The notes: a model not told the origin generated them from the letters alone. Counted from the stretch's first letter, positions 48,660 to 59,592 are shown. The stretch is 64,000 nt of DNA from Acinetobacter piscicola (GCF_015218165.1 NZ_CP048659.1:2666001-2730000), one strand, 5' to 3'. Numbers and translations: made by a program.

Positions 48660-49985
48660 GTGAGCCTATTTCAAAATATTGTCATTATGGCACTCCTCAT
48701 TACAGGTGCAGGATTTCTCTCTTTAACTGAGATTGCACTTGCGGGTGCACGTAAAGTTAAACTCAAAATTCTTGCTGAAGCTGGAGATGAACGAGCACAA
48801 AAGGTTCTAGATTTACAAGAAAATTCAGCAGATTTTTTTGCAGCATCTCAGATTGGTTTAAATGCCGTTGCCATCTTAGGTGGTATTTTAGGTGAAGGTG
48901 CTTTCCGACCTTACTTCCTTGAGTTTGTATCTCATTTTTATACAGGTCCTTGGGCTGACACCATCAGTTTTTCACTATCATTCACTTTGGTGACGTCATT
49001 ATTTATTTTATTTGCAGATCTGATGCCGAAACGTTTGGCGATGATTGCACCTGAAAAAATTGCCGTCTCAGTGATTGAACCGATTCAAATTTTTATCGTG
49101 ATTTGTAAACCCTTGGCTTGGTTTATTAACATGATTGCCAATTTATTATTTCGTTTATTTAAGATCAATACGACTCGAGATGACAATATCACTTTTGATG
49201 ATATCTCAGCTGTGATGGATGCTGGTGCACAAGCAGGTGTCTTGCAAAAACAGGAACACCATTTTATTGAAAATGTATTCGAGCTTGAAGAACGTAATGT
49301 TCCATCAAGTATGACCACACGTGAAAATGTTGTATTTTTTACATTAAAAGAATCAGAAGAAAGTATTCGTCAAAAACTTGCCGAATATCCTTATTCTAAG
49401 TTTTTGGTGTGTAATAACAACATTGATGATGTCATTGGCTATGTTGATGCTAAAGATATTTTGGTTCGTATTTTAAATAATCAGTCTTTATTACAACTTA
49501 ATGAAAATACTATTCGTAACGTTTTAACCATTCCCGACACATTAACTTTATCTGAATTACTTGACCGTTTTCGTTCAACCAAAGAAAAATTTGCTGTGGT
49601 GATTAATGAATATGCGCTTGTTGTCGGTGTCATCACACTTTCAGACATTATGATCACGGTGATGGGAGACTGGGTAACACCGATTGAAGCAGACCAACAA
49701 ATCATTAAGCGCGATAATAATTCTTGGTTGATCGATGGCAGCACCCCGATTGAAGATTTAAAACATGCACTCGCACTTGATGAAATGCCTGACGAAGAAA
49801 ATTATGAAACTCTCGCAGGTTTTATGATGTATAAACTACGTAAAATCCCACGCCCTGCCGATACAGTTATTTTTGATGGGTATAAATTTGAAGTTGTCGA
49901 TGTCGATCATTTTAAAATTGACCAATTACTCGTCACACGCTTACTAGAAAGAAGTGAAGTCGAACCGCCTGAGACAAGTGCATAA
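48660..49985 (+). CDS. CNNM/CorC-type membrane protein (hemolysin family)
   Basis: A 441-residue protein with the standard order of this family. An N-terminal DUF21 (CNNM) membrane domain covers about residues 1-180 (GAGFLSLTEIALAGARK). A CBS pair covers about 215-340 (MTTRENVVFFTLKE and INEYALVVGVITLSDIM), and a CorC_HlyC domain ends the protein (about 355-435, GSTPIEDLKHAL). Such proteins are linked to magnesium or other ion efflux; the old name hemolysin is not evidence of toxicity. The start is GTG at 48660. Confidence 0.9.
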   Translation: MSLFQNIVIMALLITGAGFLSLTEIALAGARKVKLKILAEAGDERAQKVLDLQENSADFFAASQIGLNAVAILGGILGEGAFRPYFLEFVSHFYTGPWADTISFSLSFTLVTSLFILFADLMPKRLAMIAPEKIAVSVIEPIQIFIVICKPLAWFINMIANLLFRLFKINTTRDDNITFDDISAVMDAGAQAGVLQKQEHHFIENVFELEERNVPSSMTTRENVVFFTLKESEESIRQKLAEYPYSKFLVCNNNIDDVIGYVDAKDILVRILNNQSLLQLNENTIRNVLTIPDTLTLSELLDRFRSTKEKFAVVINEYALVVGVITLSDIMITVMGDWVTPIEADQQIIKRDNNSWLIDGSTPIEDLKHALALDEMPDEENYETLAGFMMYKLRKIPRPADTVIFDGYKFEVVDVDHFKIDQLLVTRLLERSEVEPPETSA

Positions 49986-50013
49986 CGAGATTTTTCGCAT
50001 AACGCCAATGTCT

Positions 50014-50044
50014 AAAAAAAGCACCATCTAATGGCGCTTTTTTC
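50014..50044. terminator. Bidirectional terminator after the CNNM-type gene
   Basis: GCACCAT (50021-50027) and ATGGCGC (50031-50037) pair with one mismatch, flanked by A-run and T-run, between convergent genes. Confidence 0.78.
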
Positions 50045-50055
50045 ATTTGTCTTTT

Positions 50056-50559
50056 TTAATGTTTTTCAATTAAACGATCTAACACCGCTTGATAGTGAAT
50101 ATTAATATCTTCATCTAAAATTTTGAATGCGCTGTCAAATTGCACCATTGGCCAACCTTCTTTCCAGAAGGGAAAAATATTATGTAAATCATGAGTGACT
50201 GTTGCATCTTCACGTAAAATTGCTTGTGCAACTTGTCCTAATACTTGTGCTGTTTCGGCACCATCAATCGCTAAGTAATCAATACCTTTGGCTTTTAAAA
50301 TACGAATACGGTCTTTTTTATAACGAATTTTTTTAGCTTGCGCATCATTTAAATGCAAAGCCATTGTAACTGCTTCAACGAATTTATCTTCAAAACTTTG
50401 ATGAAGGGCTACCAATGCCTGTTTATGTGCTTCTTGACGTCCTGCTTTTCCGCCTTCACGAATGATTTTTTGTGCTTCAATATTTAATTGGTCAGATTTC
50501 ATTGACTGTAAAATATCTAAAATTTCAATATCGCTGAGTGCAGCAGAAAAATCTGTCAT
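50056..50559 (-). CDS. Cytoplasmic protein of unknown function (167 aa)
   Basis: A soluble 167-residue protein, helical in the first two thirds (AQKIIREGGKAGRQEAHKQA, basic KKIRYKKDRIRILKAKGID). The C-terminal part is rich in aromatic residues (NIFPFWKEGWPMVQFD). No signal peptide or known motif is seen and I do not recognise a family. AGGA lies just before the ATG on the minus strand. A 9-bp palindrome lies 124 bases upstream. Confidence 0.68.
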   Translation of the reverse strand: MTDFSAALSDIEILDILQSMKSDQLNIEAQKIIREGGKAGRQEAHKQALVALHQSFEDKFVEAVTMALHLNDAQAKKIRYKKDRIRILKAKGIDYLAIDGAETAQVLGQVAQAILREDATVTHDLHNIFPFWKEGWPMVQFDSAFKILDEDINIHYQAVLDRLIEKH

Positions 50560-50682
50560 GGGAGTCCTAAAAATACAAAAAATTTGAATGGCTATTTTCG
50601 CATAATTTTAAAATTAAATCAGAGTTAAAATTTGAAAATTGTAGTATCCACACATCACAGCATTGTTATAGCGTTGGTCTAG

Positions 50683-50711
50683 TCTGTGTAGATTACATTC
50701 CCCTACACAGA
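50683..50711. promoter_or_regulatory. Perfect 9-bp inverted repeat between qor and the 50559 gene
   Basis: TCTGTGTAG (50683-50691) and CTACACAGA (50703-50711) are separated by 11 bases. There is no T-run, so it is not a standard terminator. It could be an operator for the 50056-50559 gene or part of the qor 3' end. Confidence 0.4.
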
Positions 50712-50750
50712 ACACATTTAGACACTTTTCACGTTGAAATGCTTTAAGTT

Positions 50751-51743
50751 TTAAAGCACTTCAACCACAACTTTACCAATATGCTCGCCTGTGTCCATAC
50801 AGGCATGTGCAGCTTGAATTTGGTCAAATTTAAAGGTGCGATAAATCATCGGTAGACATTCACCTTTCGCCCAAAGTGGAGCGACATGCTCCATCAATCC
50901 TTTGGCAATTTCAGCTTTTTCAGCGGTATTGCGGGCACGCATCGTTGAACCTGTTATCGTCAAACGCTTCATCATAATTTGACCTAATTTCACATCTTTG
51001 GCTTTGGCTCCACCTAAAAATGCAATATAGACCAAACGCCCATCACGGCGTAACAAATTGAGATTTTTTTCTAAATATGGCGCACCCACCATATCTAAAA
51101 TTACATCCACCCCACTGTTGCCATTTTTTTCATTAATGACTTGCTCAAAATCTTGCGTTTTATAATTAATTGCATCTGTTAAGTCTGAAATGGCTTGGAC
51201 TTTTTCATCCGAACCTACTGTAGCAAAACTTTTTAGACCCAAAGATTTACATAACATCAATGCAGTTGTACCAATCCCACTTGCACCACCATGTACAAGC
51301 ACTGTTTCACCTGCTTTGGCATTGCCCATTTGAAATACATTTGCCCATACGGTAAAAAATGTTTCAGGAATCGCTGCTGCTTGTACAAAACTAACACCTT
51401 GTGGAATTTGAATCGTTTGACTTTCAGGTACAACACAATATTCAGCATAGCCTCCACCATTGGTTAGACCACAGACCTTGTCACCCACTTTAAACTTAGT
51501 GACATCGCTGCCTACAGCCACAACCTCGCCTGCAACTTCCAAACCTGGCACAGGTGTAACACCTTTTGGCATTGGGTATAAACCTTGACGCTGCAAAATA
51601 TCAGGGCGATTAATCCCAAAAGCATGTACTTTAACCAAGACCTCATCTACTTGTGCTGTTGGCACTGTAACTGTTTCATAGGCAAGTTTTTCTACGCCGC
51701 CCGGCTCAGTAATAATGATCTGTTGCATGCTTGTTTGTGACAT
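50751..51743 (-). CDS. NAD(P)H-dependent quinone oxidoreductase (zinc-free MDR family)
   Basis: A 330-residue medium-chain dehydrogenase/reductase of the Qor/PIG3 type that reduces quinones with NADPH. It opens GGVEKLAYETVTVPT, with the substrate domain motif VHAFGINRPDILQRQGLY. The nucleotide-binding motif is VHGGASGIGTTA (about residues 150-161). Zinc ligands of alcohol dehydrogenases are absent. GGGAAAA lies before the ATG at 51743; an internal ATG lies five codons on. Confidence 0.88.
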   Translation of the reverse strand: MSQTSMQQIIITEPGGVEKLAYETVTVPTAQVDEVLVKVHAFGINRPDILQRQGLYPMPKGVTPVPGLEVAGEVVAVGSDVTKFKVGDKVCGLTNGGGYAEYCVVPESQTIQIPQGVSFVQAAAIPETFFTVWANVFQMGNAKAGETVLVHGGASGIGTTALMLCKSLGLKSFATVGSDEKVQAISDLTDAINYKTQDFEQVINEKNGNSGVDVILDMVGAPYLEKNLNLLRRDGRLVYIAFLGGAKAKDVKLGQIMMKRLTITGSTMRARNTAEKAEIAKGLMEHVAPLWAKGECLPMIYRTFKFDQIQAAHACMDTGEHIGKVVVEVL

Positions 51744-51839
51744 CTATTTTCCCTATAAATAACTTTTCAAGTTATGCCTATTTGAACATAAAGCCACATA
51801 AGTTTGAATAACAATGGACTTATGTATATTTATCTTACA

Positions 51840-53102
51840 TCAGTAACTATTTATTTTCTTAGGTTGAGTTTCAATATACCATTCACCACGATTCAAATGA
51901 TCGGTATAAATTTTAGGAAGCATAATATTAAATACGTTACTTTCAACATAAACATCATATTCACAAATTGTGTGTTGATTTTCATCTTTTAAAGACCAAA
52001 TTAACCATGTATTTGGCTCAAATGAATGTTCTACTTGTACCTTCCATCTCGCTTCAATACGACCAATATGAAAATTTTCATCATATTCATTTGTTTGTAA
52101 TGGAAAATCTAACGCTGTAGCATCATACTCTTGACTATCATGGATCAAAATACTTTGTGCGGCTGTAGGCCAAATACAATATCGTAGATAGTGCTGATCC
52201 ATTACCCGTTCAATCAGATGTCGATCCCGAGCTAAAAATTGGCGTATATCTTGCTCAATATCAGGGAAAATACCTGAACAACCGGCAAACATTCCTGCTA
52301 ATAATAACTCTACATGATCATAAGAATCATGCATACAATGAAAATAACAATCTGACTCAATCCATGCTTGAACCGCCGCACGCTCTTTATAAGATAAAAA
52401 TGAGTCAGCATCACGGACTAAAAAACGTTTTACTTGTGGATCATGCATGACAAAAAAGCGCCAATATAAACCTGAAAGCTGTTTTTGCTGTTCATTCACA
52501 TAAATAATTTGTGCACCTAATGCTTTTAATCGTTCTACAATTTTGAGCGGTACACTTTCATCAATATAAAAACGACATGTCCATTCAGGAAAAATGTCCT
52601 TCGCAAATTGAGTATTTAATACTGCCCCTTCACAATAACGTGGTAAATCACCATATAGAGAGTAACTAATAATATTTTCAGATGGTTCTTGTGGGTTGAA
52701 TTGTGGTGGTGCAGTCTGAGGAAGGCTTAATCTTTTTTCATGCTGCACTGCATCTTTTTTTGCTTGATTTGCTAAACGTCCATAATATTTTTGTTGCTTT
52801 CTGTCATTTAAAAAATAACATACTTCACTCATTGCATCGTAAGTATTAATTTCTACAGTATGAGGATGGTATTGTATCGCTTGTTGCAAATAATCATATG
52901 CGATTTGATAATTTCCTAATCGCATTTCTGTGATCGCTAAATCACACAAAACATTTTGATGTGAAGGAACAACTTCTATCAGCTCTAAAAGTTGTTGATT
53001 AGCACTCAAATAATCACGATTTTTAAATGCCTTTTGGATCTGCTGCGCTTTACTGGCCAAAAATTGATTAAGTTGTGCTAAGGTCATTTCACTATTTAAC
53101 AT
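51840..53102 (-). CDS. TPR-like protein with a glycosyltransferase-like domain, unknown function
   Basis: A 420-residue soluble protein. The first 110 residues form TPR-like helical pairs (YLSANQQLLELIEVVPSHQN, then GNYQIAYDYLQQAIQYHPH). The middle part (about 145-330) resembles nucleotide-sugar glycosyltransferases: ISYSLYGDLPRYCEGAVLN, PEWTCRFYID, and RFLVRDADSF with a DxD at residues 231-233. No signal peptide is seen. GTG at 53117 is an alternative start. Such proteins may modify polysaccharide or protein in the cytoplasm; no partner genes are nearby. Confidence 0.72.
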   Translation of the reverse strand: MLNSEMTLAQLNQFLASKAQQIQKAFKNRDYLSANQQLLELIEVVPSHQNVLCDLAITEMRLGNYQIAYDYLQQAIQYHPHTVEINTYDAMSEVCYFLNDRKQQKYYGRLANQAKKDAVQHEKRLSLPQTAPPQFNPQEPSENIISYSLYGDLPRYCEGAVLNTQFAKDIFPEWTCRFYIDESVPLKIVERLKALGAQIIYVNEQQKQLSGLYWRFFVMHDPQVKRFLVRDADSFLSYKERAAVQAWIESDCYFHCMHDSYDHVELLLAGMFAGCSGIFPDIEQDIRQFLARDRHLIERVMDQHYLRYCIWPTAAQSILIHDSQEYDATALDFPLQTNEYDENFHIGRIEARWKVQVEHSFEPNTWLIWSLKDENQHTICEYDVYVESNVFNIMLPKIYTDHLNRGEWYIETQPKKINSY

Positions 53103-53347
53103 ATTACCATTTTTCACTTAATTCAATTTTTATCATATAAAAAAACTTTACAATATAAAACTCTAACCACTGCGTCTTATATCGAATAAACATAATTATG
53201 CTTATATAATGTAAGTACTTGATACTGGTGACCGTCCAACCATAGGATCATTTTTTGTTGCGATGACAAGTGTGAAAGAGAAATTCACACATTATTTTTA
53301 GAACGATATTCGTGTAAATTTCTACCACCCTGTTTCAATCAATAAAT

Positions 53348-54136
53348 TTATTTCACTTTCATTTTCCGAATCATTTTATATAAAATTTTCGGTGAAATGC
53401 GCGATACCAATACACCCAGTTTTTCTTTGCGTCCCCCAACCACAATAAACTCCTCACCTTTTTGTAAAGCCTCTACTGTTTGTTGTGCAAACTCATCTGC
53501 ATCTAAACCATTTTCAATGGCTTCATCCTGATGACCTTGCGGCTTACCTTCACCATTCAATGCATTAAAAGATACATTGGTTTTGACAAAACCTGGAAAA
53601 ATCACCGAAACATTCACACCGTCTTTGGCAACTTCGGCACGCAAACTATTTGCCCACATATGAATCGCGGCTTTTGCTGCCGAATATGACGCACGATATT
53701 GCGTACCAAGTAAACCCGCAATACTCGACACATATGCAATTCGACCTGATTTCTGTTTTAAAAAGGTCGGTAATACCGTTTTCGTTAAAAAGACTTGTGA
53801 AAAATAATCAATTTCCATAATAGCACGTTCAGTTTGCATAGTCGTATCTGCAATCAATGCCCGTTGACTGAGACCCGCATTATTAATCAACCAATCAATT
53901 CGACCCGTTTCTTTGAGCACTTGCTCATAAGCATGTCGAACTTGTGATTCATTGGTGATGTCCATGGCAACTGAAATATGACGATCTGGATTGAGCAAAC
54001 TCACACGAACATTTTCCAACTCGTCTAAACGGCGTGCGCTCAGCACAACTTGTGCCCCTTGTAAAGCACATTCTTTAGCTAATGCTTTACCTAAACCTGA
54101 TGAAGCACCCGTAATCCAAACTACTTTTCCTTCCAT
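53348..54136 (-). CDS. Short-chain dehydrogenase/reductase
   Basis: A 262-residue classical SDR. The cofactor motif TGASSGLG is at residues 9-16, NNAG at 85-88, the catalytic serine near 138 and YSAAK at 151-155. The C-terminus is basic (ISPKILYKMIRKMKVK), as in members acting near membranes or on lipids. The ASARR stretch after strand 2 (about 33-36) suggests NADP(H). The substrate is unknown. It is followed by 230 gene-free bases and preceded by an unrelated gene. Confidence 0.88.
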   Translation of the reverse strand: MEGKVVWITGASSGLGKALAKECALQGAQVVLSARRLDELENVRVSLLNPDRHISVAMDITNESQVRHAYEQVLKETGRIDWLINNAGLSQRALIADTTMQTERAIMEIDYFSQVFLTKTVLPTFLKQKSGRIAYVSSIAGLLGTQYRASYSAAKAAIHMWANSLRAEVAKDGVNVSVIFPGFVKTNVSFNALNGEGKPQGHQDEAIENGLDADEFAQQTVEALQKGEEFIVVGGRKEKLGVLVSRISPKILYKMIRKMKVK

Positions 54137-54223
54137 GAAACTACTCTCTAAAGCTTTGATTTTAAATATGCCATGAAAAATATGACCAGCAAAGTCATTT
54201 ATAAAATGTTAGCATCCACTCAA

Positions 54224-54916
54224 CTATACACGTACCAAGAAGCTGTTAAAATGTTTTGCATAATGCTGTGCTTTTTCAGCATCACCTGTTTTATATTCAT
54301 CCCCTACCTTTTCTAGGCGTTTATACCCTGTACTGGTAATCATATTAATGACACCATTTAAAGTTTTATCGACCACAAAATTAAATTTTAATAAGGTTTT
54401 TGGATCTCGAATAAACTCAGAAATGCCCAAATCAATAATTTTGATTAAATTTTTTAAAGTAGCGGGGAGCGCTTGAAGATTCCCGTCTAAAACCTGTTGA
54501 ATATTTTGACTCGCTTGCTCACCTAAATGACGGTCTAACATATAGTACATATAAATCTGTTCAGAATTAGAGGGGTCAAATTTCTGCAAAATATGATTTG
54601 CCACAGGCTTTAGCCGATCATTTCCAAAAAATGAAATCGACCATGGCATATATTTTCGTAATGCACTTTCAATTTGCTCAAAAATTTGTTCGGCTTCTTT
54701 TAAACTTTTTTGGGCTTTCGCATCTAAGTTTTTGCCCCGTTTTTCTTCGATCAAACGCCCAAAAACCTGATCTAAAACCTGACAAGACATATCTGTAAAA
54801 ATCGTGCCTAATTGTTTAGATAAATTTTCTTTATCGCCCTGATTTAAACGTTCAGTGACATTTTGCAGTGCTTGATAAGTTGAAGTTTCAATTGCTAAGT
54901 TAATTTTATAAGTCAT
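54224..54916 (-). CDS. Protein of unknown function (230 aa)
   Basis: A soluble helical protein of 230 residues with no signal peptide, cysteine motif or family I recognise. Noticeable segments are KNLDAKAQKSLKEAEQIFEQ (likely coiled coil) and WSISFFGNDRLKPVANHILQ. It ends YAKHFNSFLVRV. AGGAAAA precedes the ATG on the minus strand. It lies 87 bases upstream of the SDR on the same strand, so co-transcription is possible. Confidence 0.66.
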   Translation of the reverse strand: MTYKINLAIETSTYQALQNVTERLNQGDKENLSKQLGTIFTDMSCQVLDQVFGRLIEEKRGKNLDAKAQKSLKEAEQIFEQIESALRKYMPWSISFFGNDRLKPVANHILQKFDPSNSEQIYMYYMLDRHLGEQASQNIQQVLDGNLQALPATLKNLIKIIDLGISEFIRDPKTLLKFNFVVDKTLNGVINMITSTGYKRLEKVGDEYKTGDAEKAQHYAKHFNSFLVRV

Positions 54917-55287
54917 ACGAATTTTCCTTTTTGTTAATATTATGGGGCAATCAATGGTGACAAAATATTAGCAAAGCTTATCATGATATGCATTGGCTTT
55001 TCTTCATTGTTTTTACATTTTAAAAATACATTAAGTCACTGATTTATCTATTTTTTAAAAATATTTATTGTAATACTGACCAACTTTTCATGTCATTTTT
55101 CAACTTGCATGACTGTTGTGATGACTCTATTCATCGATAAAATTTTGTTGCGCAAACTTTGATACTCGCTCAGTGAAGCTTACTCCCCAACCAGCACGTT
55201 CTATACACTTGATGAGAATCCCCCACTTAGGAAATTTATTTGCTACAATGAATCTAATTTTTCACTCACTTTTGATCTGTTTTTACT
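54917..55287. other. Gene-free region before valS
   Basis: 371 AT-rich bases between divergent genes. TACAAT at 55243-55248 could be the -10 box of valS, without a good -35. No gene and no strong hairpin were seen. Confidence 0.45.
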
Positions 55288-58182
55288 ATGACTGATTCAG
55301 CGCAAAATATTGCTACAACCTACGATCCGACTGAGATCGAGAGAAAATGGTACAAGACTTGGGAAGAGAATGGTTATTTCCAACCTTCTCGTAAAGGCGA
55401 CTCATTCTGTATCATGATTCCGCCACCAAACGTCACAGGCAACTTGCACATGGGTCATGGTTTTAACAATGCCATCATGGATGCCTTGACACGTTATAAC
55501 CGTATGTCTGGTAAAAATACCTTATGGCAACCAGGTACAGACCATGCGGGTATTGCAACGCAAATGGTGGTTGAACGTCAATTGGGCGCACAAAATATTA
55601 GCCGTCATGACTTAGGTCGTGAAAAGTTCATTGAAAAAGTTTGGGAATGGAAAGAACAATCTGGTGGTAACATCACGCGTCAAATTCGTCGTTTGGGTTC
55701 ATCTGTAGATTGGTCACGTGAACGCTTCACTATGGATGAAGGTTTATCTAATGCAGTCAAAGAAGTTTTCGTAAAACTGCACGAAGACGGCTTAATCTAC
55801 CGTGGTAAACGCCTTGTAAACTGGGATCCAAAACTACAAACTGCGTTGTCTGACTTAGAAGTTGAGTCTGATAAAGAAGAACAAGGTTCATTGTGGCACT
55901 TCAAATATTTCTTTGAAGATAAGTCACTACGCACACACGATGGTAAAGATTATATCGTGGTGGCAACCACTCGTCCTGAAACATTACTTGGCGATACAGC
56001 AGTTGCAGTTGCACCTGATGATGAGCGTTATGCACACCTTGTGGGTAAAAACATTATCCTCCCAATTACAGGTCGTGCGGTTGCCATTGTTAAAGATGAG
56101 TATGTAGACAAAGAATTCGGTACAGGCTGTGTAAAAATCACCCCTGCGCATGACTTCAATGACTATGAAGTGGGTAAACGTTGTGAACTCGCGATCATCA
56201 ACATTTTCAACAAAAATGCTGAAGTATTGGCTGAGTTTGAATATATCGCAAAAGCGGGCGAACAAATTTCTAAAACTATTCCTGCGCCTGCGGAATACGT
56301 AGGTTTAGAACGTTTTGCTGCACGTAAAAAATTGGTTGAACAAGCTGAAGCTGAAGGCTGGTTAGATCAAATTCAACCTTATACATTGAAACCACCTCGT
56401 GGTGACCGTTCAGGCGTGATTGTTGAACCTCTACTCACAGACCAATGGTATGTGAAAATTGCACCACTTGCTGAGCCTGCGATTAAAGCGGTTAAAGACG
56501 GTGACATTAAATTTGTGCCTGAGCAATACAGCAATATGTATATGGCGTGGATGAACAACATTCAAGATTGGTGTATTTCTCGTCAATTGTGGTGGGGTCA
56601 TCGTATCCCTGCTTGGTATGATGTTGATGGCAACATCTATGTCGGTCGTGATGAAGCCGAAGTTCGCGCAAAACACAATCTGCCTGCTGATCTTGCACTG
56701 AGCCAAGATGAAGATGTACTTGATACATGGTTCTCTTCTGCGCTATGGACATTCTCAACTTTAGGTTGGACTGGCGATGCTGAGAAAGATAAAGAAAACT
56801 ATTTCTTAAATACTTTCCACCCGACGGATGTATTGGTGACTGGTTTTGACATCATCTTCTTCTGGGTTGCACGTATGATTATGTTTACGTTGCACTTCAT
56901 GAAAAATGAAGATGGTACGCCACAAGTTCCGTTTAAAACGGTTTACGTACATGGTTTAGTCCGTGATGGTGAAGGTCAAAAAATGTCGAAATCTAAGGGC
57001 AACGTACTTGACCCACTCGATTTGATTGATGGTGTTGACCTTGAAACTTTGGTACAAAAACGTACTACAGGTTTGATGAACCCGAAACAAGCTGGGAAAA
57101 TTGAGAAATCTACCCGTAAAGAATTCCCTGAAGGTATTCAAGCTTATGGTACAGATGCGGTTCGTTTCACGTTCTGTGCGCTTGCAAATACGGGTCGCGA
57201 CATCAAGTTCGACATGAAACGTGTTGAAGGTTACCGTAACTTTGCCAACAAGATTTGGAATGCTACCCGTTTCGTTCTGATGAATGTTGAAGGTCAAACC
57301 ATTGGTCAAGACGTTCGTCAAGACCTTTGGGAACTGCCTGAACAGTGGATCGTGAGCCGTTTACAAAAAGCGGAACAAGCGGTTCAGCAAGCCTTTGCGA
57401 CTTATCGTTTAGACTTGGCTGCACAAGCGATTTACGAGTTCATTTGGAATGAATACTGTGACTGGTATGTAGAGCTGACTAAACCTGTTCTGAATGATGA
57501 AAATGTGCCTGAAGAGCGTAAAGCGGAAGTTCGTCGTGTTCTTCTTGCAGTGATGGAAGCATCTTTACGTCTTGCTCACCCAATCATGCCGTTCTTGACT
57601 GAAGAAATTTGGCAGACGCTTGCCCCAATGATTGGTCTGCAAGGTGAAAGCATCATGTTGGCACAATACCCTGTTGCCGACGCAGCAAAAATCAATGAAC
57701 AAGCTGAAGCAGATATGCAATGGCTTCAAGGTTTGATTGGTGCTGTGCGTAATATTCGTGGTGAAATGGGCTTAGGTAATGCGCGTTTGTTACCTGTACT
57801 TCTACAAAATACCACTGAAGCTGAAAAAGCACAGATTGCTCGTATTGAACCGTTGTTTAAAGCGTTGGCAAAAGTTGAAAGCATTACTTTCCTTGCAGAT
57901 GCTGAGCAACCGCCATTGTCATCGTCTTCTGTAGTCGGTCATGTGTCTGTATTCGTTCCTATGAAGGGTTTAATTGATCCGAAAGCGGAATTGGGTCGTC
58001 TACAAAAAGACTTCGACAAGGTTCAAAAGCAACATGACCAAATTGCCACTAAACTGGCCAATGAAGGTTTTGTCGCGAAAGCACCTGCTGCTGTGGTTGA
58101 AGGCGAGAAAGTGAAACTTGCTGAATTTGCTGACCAGTTAGCGAAGATTAAAGCGAATATGGAGCAGATTGCAGCGCTTTGA
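55288..58182 (+). CDS. valS: Valyl-tRNA synthetase
   Basis: Charges tRNA-Val with valine; 964 residues. The class I HIGH motif appears as HMGH at residues 54-57 within [14 protein letters not shown], and KMSKS in [14 protein letters not shown]. The editing domain is marked by [15 protein letters not shown] and [19 protein letters not shown]. The C-terminal coiled coil ([20 protein letters not shown]) is present. It is a single gene with its own terminator. Confidence 0.97.
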   Translation: MTDSAQNIATTYDPTEIERKWYKTWEENGYFQPSRKGDSFCIMIPPPNVTGNLHMGHGFNNAIMDALTRYNRMSGKNTLWQPGTDHAGIATQMVVERQLGAQNISRHDLGREKFIEKVWEWKEQSGGNITRQIRRLGSSVDWSRERFTMDEGLSNAVKEVFVKLHEDGLIYRGKRLVNWDPKLQTALSDLEVESDKEEQGSLWHFKYFFEDKSLRTHDGKDYIVVATTRPETLLGDTAVAVAPDDERYAHLVGKNIILPITGRAVAIVKDEYVDKEFGTGCVKITPAHDFNDYEVGKRCELAIINIFNKNAEVLAEFEYIAKAGEQISKTIPAPAEYVGLERFAARKKLVEQAEAEGWLDQIQPYTLKPPRGDRSGVIVEPLLTDQWYVKIAPLAEPAIKAVKDGDIKFVPEQYSNMYMAWMNNIQDWCISRQLWWGHRIPAWYDVDGNIYVGRDEAEVRAKHNLPADLALSQDEDVLDTWFSSALWTFSTLGWTGDAEKDKENYFLNTFHPTDVLVTGFDIIFFWVARMIMFTLHFMKNEDGTPQVPFKTVYVHGLVRDGEGQKMSKSKGNVLDPLDLIDGVDLETLVQKRTTGLMNPKQAGKIEKSTRKEFPEGIQAYGTDAVRFTFCALANTGRDIKFDMKRVEGYRNFANKIWNATRFVLMNVEGQTIGQDVRQDLWELPEQWIVSRLQKAEQAVQQAFATYRLDLAAQAIYEFIWNEYCDWYVELTKPVLNDENVPEERKAEVRRVLLAVMEASLRLAHPIMPFLTEEIWQTLAPMIGLQGESIMLAQYPVADAAKINEQAEADMQWLQGLIGAVRNIRGEMGLGNARLLPVLLQNTTEAEKAQIARIEPLFKALAKVESITFLADAEQPPLSSSSVVGHVSVFVPMKGLIDPKAELGRLQKDFDKVQKQHDQIATKLANEGFVAKAPAAVVEGEKVKLAEFADQLAKIKANMEQIAAL

Positions 58183-58201
58183 TGCTGTAGTTTGATCTTA
58201 G

Positions 58202-58227
58202 AAAGCCACCTTTAGGTGGCTTTTTTT
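58202..58227 (+). terminator. Terminator after valS
   Basis: GCCACC (58205-58210), TTTA and GGTGGC (58215-58220) are followed by seven T. Confidence 0.9.
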
Positions 58228-58276
58228 GCTTTATGATTTATAAATATATCTATTAAAATTAATCAGATATTTAATG

Positions 58277-58396
58277 ATGAAAATTTCAAAAATACGTATT
58301 AAAAACTGTCGAAGTCTTAAAAATATCGATTTAAAACCTTCACATATGATTTGTATTATTGGCTATAAAATTATTCTTGAATGGCTCAAAAATTAA
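58277..58396 (+). pseudogene. Truncated N-terminus of an AAA/OLD-type ATPase
   Basis: The 39-residue frame begins MKISKIRIKNCRSLKNIDL and reaches MICIIG, the exact start of SMC/OLD-like ATPases up to the first residues of Walker A (usually G-x-N-x-x-G-K-S). It then leaves the family (YKIILEWLKN) and stops. The rest of the gene is missing and a decayed IS begins 26 bases later, so an IS-linked deletion probably removed it. OLD-type ATPases are often parts of phage-defence loci; the fragment is too short to say which. Confidence 0.65.
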
Positions 58397-58422
58397 TATC
58401 AATGATTATTATGATTCAAATT

Positions 58423-59492
58423 AACTTTGTTACACAAACATTCAAAAGCTAAACTCCCCCCAAGTTATCCAAATTTAAGTGACAACTCGGGTATGAGGTC
58501 GACTCAATGCCGTAAATTTATTTAATACTGCCACACGTGTATGCATCTCATCGACTTGGCTTTGGAAATTTCTTGCACTGAGTTTATCGCCCGAGAAACA
58601 CTGTTTCGTAAGATTTGATGCAATGCATTTTGGTTTCGACCAAACTTCGGCGATGATAGCCTGACCATTTTTTCCATAGTGTTCTCCCTAAACGTTTAAC
58701 TGTTCGAAGTAATTCATTTCGCTCTAGCGAGCTGGTCTTTGTATCTTTCCAAAGTTTCGTATTTTTTCTTGGTGGAATCACCGCATGCGCTTGTCGCTCT
58801 GCAATGACCTGACGGCATTGCTTGGTGTCATAAGCCCCATCAGTATAGACGGATTCAATCTGTTCTTCTTGTGGAATCTGATTCAGTAAATCACCAAGCA
58901 CCTGTGAATCACTCACATTGTTGGTTGTGAGCTGAATAGCTCGTATTTGAAGGGCTTCAGCATGGATACTAATATGTAATTTACGCCATTGGCGACGATA
59001 TTCAGGCTGATGTTTTTTACGTTTCCATTCGCCTTCACCTAAAAACTTTAAGCCAGTAGAATCAACGAGTAGATGGAGACCATTACTGCTTTTTTGATAG
59101 TTAATCGCAATATCAATATGCTTTTGTTTTCTACAAACAGTGCAATACGAATATCGCTGATATTCCGCGGCTGTTCAATCTAATCCACAAAGTTTAATCA
59201 GACTTTGAACAAAGCCTGTGACCATACGTAAAGACAGACGGAATAGAGATTTAATCATCAGACAGCATTGGATAGCGACATCAGAATAGGTTTGATTTCG
59301 ACCATGTTTGCCGTTTGGTTGAGCGTACCATTGAGTTTTGGGATCAAACCAAATAGAAATATTTCCTCGATTTATTAATGCTCTGTTCTAAGAAGACCAA
59401 TGGGTTGTACGATAGATTTTAGGTGTGAGCTTATTCATTTAAGAATTATAATGTTGAATAAGCCTTTAAGAGTAGGTTTATGCAACAAAGCC
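58423..59492 (-). mobile_element. Decayed IS5-family insertion sequence
   Basis: A minus-strand transposase can be followed from MNKLTPKIYRTTHWSS near 59440 to a TAA at 58475-58477. It is broken by TAG after THWSS, TGA after KLCGLD and a frameshift near 58590. The only long open piece is 58584-58916 (VYTDGAYDTKQC, WSGYHRRSLVETKMHC), typical of IS5 transposases. The outer end at 59492 reads GGCTTTGTTGCATAAACC on the minus strand; the other end, AACTTTGTTACACAAAC at 58423, matches it at 13 of 17 bases. No target duplication is visible. It is inactive. Confidence 0.85.
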
Positions 59493-59592
59493 ATCTGTAA
59501 CTAAAATCTAATTCAATACAAAGCGATTTGATCAAAGCTAAATGAGTCCAAAATTTGATGAGGGGTAGGTTGTGGGGTAAAACTACAGACAA

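Noticed and set aside
53281-53310. Short inverted repeat GTGTGAA/TTCACAC as a regulatory site
   Set aside because: A 7-bp stem in AT-rich DNA after the SDR gene with no T-run is too weak to call alone.
58584-58916. Functional 110-residue transposase
   Set aside because: It is only the longest open piece of a broken IS5 transposase; stops and a frameshift lie on either side.
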